Assembly: GCA_947302125.1 (NCBI GenBank)
Contig: CAMYUL010000004.1
Span: 29,507 to 93,506, forward strand
Direction of reading: 5' to 3'
Source of the DNA: an uncultured Candidatus Saccharibacteria bacterium
GTDB lineage: Bacteria > Patescibacteriota > Saccharimonadia > Saccharimonadales > Saccharimonadaceae
Length of the DNA: 64,000 nt
Both the position numbers and the translations under genes were made by a program. Below are positions 61,253 to 64,000 of this stretch, piece after piece. The notes under the pieces were generated by a model. It saw nothing but the letters and a program-made list of their open reading frames with translations. It was not told the origin of the DNA and did no database searches. Position 1 is the first letter of the stretch; every line of letters starts with the position of its first letter.

Positions 61253-61603
61253 ATGAATATCAATGACTACCAAAAACAAGCAGCTAAAACTGATACTTTC
61301 AAAGACGCCATCCCTGTCACCGACCTCGCCACCCCAGGTTTTGTTGAAAAAGCCCTCGGCCTCTCTGGTGAAGCGGGCGAAGTAGCTGACAAGATCAAGA
61401 AAATTATCCGCGACAAATCCGGCAAACTCACCGAAGAAGACCGGCAAGAAATCGTTCTAGAACTCGGTGACGTCCTCTGGTATGTCGCCAACGTCTCCCG
61501 CGTCCTTGATGTTTCCCTCGAATATGTTGCTAACAAGAACTTAGAAAAGCTCGCCGCTCGCCAAAAAAATAACACCTTGCACGGTTCTGGCGACCACCGC
61601 TAA
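61253..61603 (+). CDS. MazG-like nucleotide pyrophosphohydrolase
   Basis: The 116 residues have the all-alpha NTP-pyrophosphatase layout: LSGEAGEVADKIKK carries the first Glu pair, and QEIVLELGDVLWYVANVSR the ELGD metal motif. It would hydrolyse NTPs or dNTPs (house-cleaning). The start is the ATG at 61253, 6 nt after the TATAAT at 61241-61246; codons upstream overlap tRNA-Ala and the promoter. Confidence 0.88.
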   Translation: MNINDYQKQAAKTDTFKDAIPVTDLATPGFVEKALGLSGEAGEVADKIKKIIRDKSGKLTEEDRQEIVLELGDVLWYVANVSRVLDVSLEYVANKNLEKLAARQKNNTLHGSGDHR

Positions 61604-61641
61604 ATCTTGACAATACTAACCTCTAGCCTTATACTAAGACT

Positions 61642-61881
61642 ATGGATTGGAATTATAGCATCGGCTGGCTCTTCGTCGGCATCTTAATCTTGGCCGCTGG
61701 TACAGCCATCACCGTTTTATATCAAAAAATCTCTGATACTTGGGCTTCCGGCCCAGCCTCTTATGACAAGGTCAAGCTAGTTGGCATTATTACTGCCATC
61801 CTCGGCCTTATCATCATGGCAAATCTTCACACCTTAATCTTGTCTCTATTCGTGAGCCTTGTCTTCAAGGGATTCATGTAG
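61642..61881 (+). CDS. Small two-helix membrane protein
   Basis: The 79 residues contain two hydrophobic helices (about 7-29 and 46-74) with a short polar loop (SDTWASGPASYDKVK). The ATG at 61642 is 6 nt after TATACT (61630-61635). Its last 36 bp overlap the convergent methyltransferase gene. No family recognised. Confidence 0.65.
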   Translation: MDWNYSIGWLFVGILILAAGTAITVLYQKISDTWASGPASYDKVKLVGIITAILGLIIMANLHTLILSLFVSLVFKGFM

Positions 61882-62418
61882 AATCTGCTTTGCCCACTCA
61901 TACATTGCCACTCCGCTAGCCACGCCCACATTCACTGAGCGTGTTGAACCATAACTGGATATCTCTCTAATATCGTCACAAGCATCTAGAATTTCCTCCG
62001 GCAACCCATCCGACTCACTCCCAAATATTAAGGTCGTATTCTGTTTGAATTTCTTATCTTCAATCTGCCCAAATTTCTTAATATACTTATCGGCAACATT
62101 ATTTTCAATTGCCACCATTTCCCTCCCCCGCGCACGCTGATCGCTCAAAAATTCCTGAACATCGCTCCAATACTTTACCGTCAAATACTTGTCTGTGCAC
62201 ATCGCCCCGCGCCGATTATACTTGCGCCGCCCCACAATATGTACACACGAAACGTTAAAATTATTCGCATTCCTTACAATTGTTCCCGCATTAAAATCAT
62301 GGAAAACATTATAAATCGCCACCTCAAGCGCCGAGCGTTTCTCATCAAGCCGCTCAACCACCTCTTCGTTGGTCAGCCCCTTAAATTCATCAATTAAATT
62401 TCTAGTGTCTTCTTCCAT
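61846..62418 (-). CDS. TrmH/SpoU-family RNA 2'-O-methyltransferase
   Basis: The trefoil-knot motifs are visible: NAGTIVRNANNFNV (motif 1), TTLIFGSESDGLP (motif 2) and SSYGSTRSVNVGVASGVAMY (motif 3). At 190 residues there is no N-terminal substrate-binding domain beyond a short helix. The target could be tRNA or rRNA. AAGGAC precedes the ATG at 62418. Confidence 0.9.
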   Translation of the reverse strand: MEEDTRNLIDEFKGLTNEEVVERLDEKRSALEVAIYNVFHDFNAGTIVRNANNFNVSCVHIVGRRKYNRRGAMCTDKYLTVKYWSDVQEFLSDQRARGREMVAIENNVADKYIKKFGQIEDKKFKQNTTLIFGSESDGLPEEILDACDDIREISSYGSTRSVNVGVASGVAMYEWAKQILHESLEDKAHE

Positions 62419-62501
62419 CCATTAAGTCCTTTTAGACTTATTTATCTAGTTTTATCTCTTAAATTATACCACAAAAAGCCCCCGACTTCGGGGGCCATGG
62501 G

Positions 62502-63593
62502 TTATTGTGGAATTATAATTACTATTGGCTTCTTCTGGCCGGGAACTTTAATCGATATCTGAATTTCCGAGCCATTACTATCAATATTGCACTGTTCTTT
62601 ATTGTTACTATCAATACCGCATCGCTCTTTAACATTGCTATCATTACATTGCTCTTTAACATTGCTATCGGTATTGCATTGCTCTTTACCGCAAGTTTCC
62701 GGCTTCTCGTTAATAACTTTCTTAGCAATCTCAACCTCTGGCTTGCTAGCAACATCATCCTGGTTCAGACGTTTATTCTGTCCGCCTCTTCTATCCGTAC
62801 AGCACAGCTCTTCCGGCAAGCCAAGCACCTTCCACCACTCTTCTCTTGGGCCCAAGTAGTTCGTAATCAACTTCCAGTTCGGAAGCTCCGGATCAATCTT
62901 ACATTCCAAGGCCTTTGGCAATCTGCCATTAGCCTCAAAGAACTTCCTTATGCGACTAATCGCCTCTTCCTTCTCAAATTGCGGCTTACGCCCAGGCTTA
63001 CCCTTGGGCTTCTCCACGTATTGTTCTCTATAAGCTGTCATAGCTGCCACCTTTATTCCATCATAGGACTTAAACACTTTCAGTAGCTCGCTACTAAAGC
63101 CTACTCCTGGCAATTTAGCCACATCCTTTACATCTTCCGGAAACTCTCCATTATTCTCAAGTACCATCTTAGCTAGCGCATCTTTTAGTTCCTGTTTTCT
63201 CTCTTCCGTAATCTCTTTCTTTTTCACCTGCTCTACCTCTACTTTCTTGAAAATCTTTCTCTTTTTCCCATACAAACTTACTTCACTTGCGCCAATCCTA
63301 AAAAAGTCTCCAACGTCGACTATTTTTTCTTCTTCTTGCAACTCTTGCCAAACTTCTTCTACTGCTTCCATTGGCGAGCTCCAAAATTCATAGTACGCAT
63401 CTTCTTCTGGCATTCCGCCCCCAAACAACTCTTGTTCAGTTATTTTCTTCTTGAGCATCTTCATTCTTTCTCTCAGAATGTCTTTGATTGCCTTGCGCAC
63501 ATCGCTAACTTCTATCTCTTTCTGCGATACAAGTTTATTTGTACCAGAAATACTCACCGGCATCAGACCGGCGCATAATTTGAGCTTTGCCAT
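62502..63593 (-). CDS. HNH-repeat-like protein with a Cys-containing tandem tail
   Basis: The N-terminal 120 residues are charged and helical. Two segments look like homing-endonuclease-associated repeats: LAKMVLENNGEFPEDVKDVA and, better, AISRIRKFFEANGRLPKALE followed by WWKVLGLPEE. A KGKPGRKPQF stretch between them resembles an AT-hook. Near the C-terminus four tandem units of 9-10 residues occur (KEQCNTDSNV, KEQCNDSNV, KERCGIDSNN, KEQCNIDSNG), followed by a beta-like end (IQISIKVPGQKKPIVIIIPQ). No nuclease motif is visible. The ATG at 63593 is chosen because AAAGGGG lies 7 nt upstream; the ATG at 63599 is too close to it. Confidence 0.65.
   Translation of the reverse strand: MAKLKLCAGLMPVSISGTNKLVSQKEIEVSDVRKAIKDILRERMKMLKKKITEQELFGGGMPEEDAYYEFWSSPMEAVEEVWQELQEEEKIVDVGDFFRIGASEVSLYGKKRKIFKKVEVEQVKKKEITEERKQELKDALAKMVLENNGEFPEDVKDVAKLPGVGFSSELLKVFKSYDGIKVAAMTAYREQYVEKPKGKPGRKPQFEKEEAISRIRKFFEANGRLPKALECKIDPELPNWKLITNYLGPREEWWKVLGLPEELCCTDRRGGQNKRLNQDDVASKPEVEIAKKVINEKPETCGKEQCNTDSNVKEQCNDSNVKERCGIDSNNKEQCNIDSNGSEIQISIKVPGQKKPIVIIIPQ
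62585..62695. repeat. Short tandem DNA repeats encoding the Cys-containing units
   Basis: A 27-30 bp unit containing ATTGCTCTTTAACATTGCTA recurs about four times with small changes (62590-62690), in frame with the repeat-protein gene. This is typical of length-variable coding repeats. Confidence 0.75.
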
Positions 63594-63956
63594 TCGCATT
63601 CCCCTTTCTTAAGAAACCATAATCCACAAAAAATTAATGTACTTTTGCCCACTCTTAAAACTCCCATAATTATATCTGTAAAATGGTTATTTTGCAAGCA
63701 TAAGCATCGCCATTAGCCATACCTAGCGCATTATCTCAAGCAACTTTTTCGAGCCACCAAAAAACCACCATTCAGGTGGCTTCTTAGAATCTAACTAGGA
63801 GTTAACCCTTCAGTTGTGCAATTTATCATCATCGTCGTAGTAATGCTTGCGTCGAATCGTCTTAGTAAAAGACGACAAATGTTATGCTTCAAGCTTCCAA
63901 GCACAACTCGACCGACCTAGCTACTTTCCCTAGGGAAAGCGCTGTTTTCCTTCTCA
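63594..63956 (-). other. 16S 3' flank without a gene
   Basis: Reading downstream of the 16S gene on the minus strand: a CTTTCCCTAGGGAAAG palindrome (about 63925-63940) that may be a processing signal, then about 140 nt without an ORF, then the terminator at 63759-63780, then A/T-rich sequence and the ribosome site of the repeat-protein gene. No tRNA and no 23S start is seen. Confidence 0.6.
63759..63780 (-). terminator. Terminator of the 16S rRNA transcript
   Basis: On the minus strand CCACC and GGTGG pair around a 5-nt loop and are followed by six Ts, about 180 nt after the 16S 3' end. Confidence 0.7.
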
Positions 63957-64000
63957 AGAAAGGAGGTAATCCATCGACACGTTCTCGTACCGATGCCTTG
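63957..64000 (-). rRNA. 3' end of 16S rRNA (cut by the window edge)
   Basis: The minus strand ends CAAGGCATCGGTACGAG, then AACGTGTCGATGG, then ATTACCTCCTTTC. This is the universal 3' segment of 16S rRNA (GTAACAAGG..., helix 45 with a GGATxACCTCC end). The anti-Shine-Dalgarno CCTCC is intact, with GGATTACC instead of the common GGATCACC. Confidence 0.93.

Noticed and set aside
1-64000. Alternative genetic code (UGA as glycine), as in Gracilibacteria/Absconditabacteria
   Set aside because: Genes end at TGA where expected (for example adk and nrdR, with overlapping ATGA starts), Trp is TGG, and conserved proteins have no internal TGA.

Overview
This window looks like chromosomal DNA of a Candidatus Saccharibacteria (TM7/Patescibacteria, CPR) organism. 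The grounds are: compact housekeeping genes shorter than usual; CPR-typical families (DUF5663-like, DUF3048, a T4SS-like ATPase with its own membrane anchor, large Ala/Lys-rich membrane proteins); TGA used as an ordinary stop with Trp as TGG, so not the recoded UGA=Gly code; and a 16S rRNA 3' end reading GGATTACCTCC. The taxon is inference. No CRISPR array, insertion sequence or phage gene was seen.

Layout. 1-16.6 kb, mostly plus strand: the tail of an unknown protein, tRNA-Leu, a sortase, a DUF4367-like protein, gltX, a DUF3048 protein, a candidate stable RNA, tRNA-Glu, der-pth, dprA (minus), a second candidate stable RNA, topA, a sigma-region-4/HARE-HTH fusion and a T4SS-like ATPase. 16.6-17.5 kb: a noncoding block with CCCCTGTT repeats and a 126-bp hairpin. 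17.5-24.9 kb, minus strand: a dcw-type wall and division cluster in the order rsmH, small ORF, structured leader, ftsL-like, ftsI, mraY, ftsW, murG, short ftsQ-like. 25.4-37.5 kb: ppa (plus), then a minus-strand run with glyQS, recO, a two-component pair, xseAB with a DUF4868/KwaB-like gene, a CYTH protein, rnhA, rel, parB-parA, a racemase-like protein without its cysteines, and rplU. 37.6-44.2 kb: an LPxTG surface protein, a 1445-residue protein, a DUF5663-like protein and a 49-codon ORF. 44.5-52.7 kb: ileS, then trx-like-nrdR with a perfect CIRCE operator, ftsZ, ftsA, map and two adenylate-kinase-like genes. 52.7-63.6 kb: rpsU, recJ, a winged-helix protein, priA, def-fmt, DUF5663, a ROK kinase, a metallopeptidase, a KGG protein, tRNA-Ala/tRNA-Ile, a MazG-like gene, a TrmH-like gene and a repeat protein. 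The window ends in the 3' end of a 16S rRNA gene that is followed by a terminator rather than by 23S.

How it works together. The window carries much of the divisome and peptidoglycan-lipid pathway (MraY, MurG, FtsW, FtsI, FtsA, FtsZ), chromosome partitioning (ParAB), replication restart and repair (PriA, RecJ, RecO, ExoVII, DprA, TopA) and translation (three tRNA synthetases, Def, Fmt, Map, Pth, Der). The sortase and the LPxTG protein suggest a covalently displayed surface layer.

The strongest non-gene signals are these. (1) Twenty-two genes have a TATAAT-like -10 box ending only 6-9 nt before the start codon, consistent with leaderless mRNAs, while other genes have clear GAGG-type ribosome sites. 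(2) An identical 53-bp core sits inside two otherwise unrelated long palindromes at about 12.4 and 26.0 kb, and two further 125-150 bp palindromes lie at 17.1 and 44.3 kb. (3) Two transcription units of about 350 nt have consensus promoters and strong terminators but no ORF. (4) NrdR lacks its zinc-ribbon cysteines and sits behind a perfect CIRCE operator.
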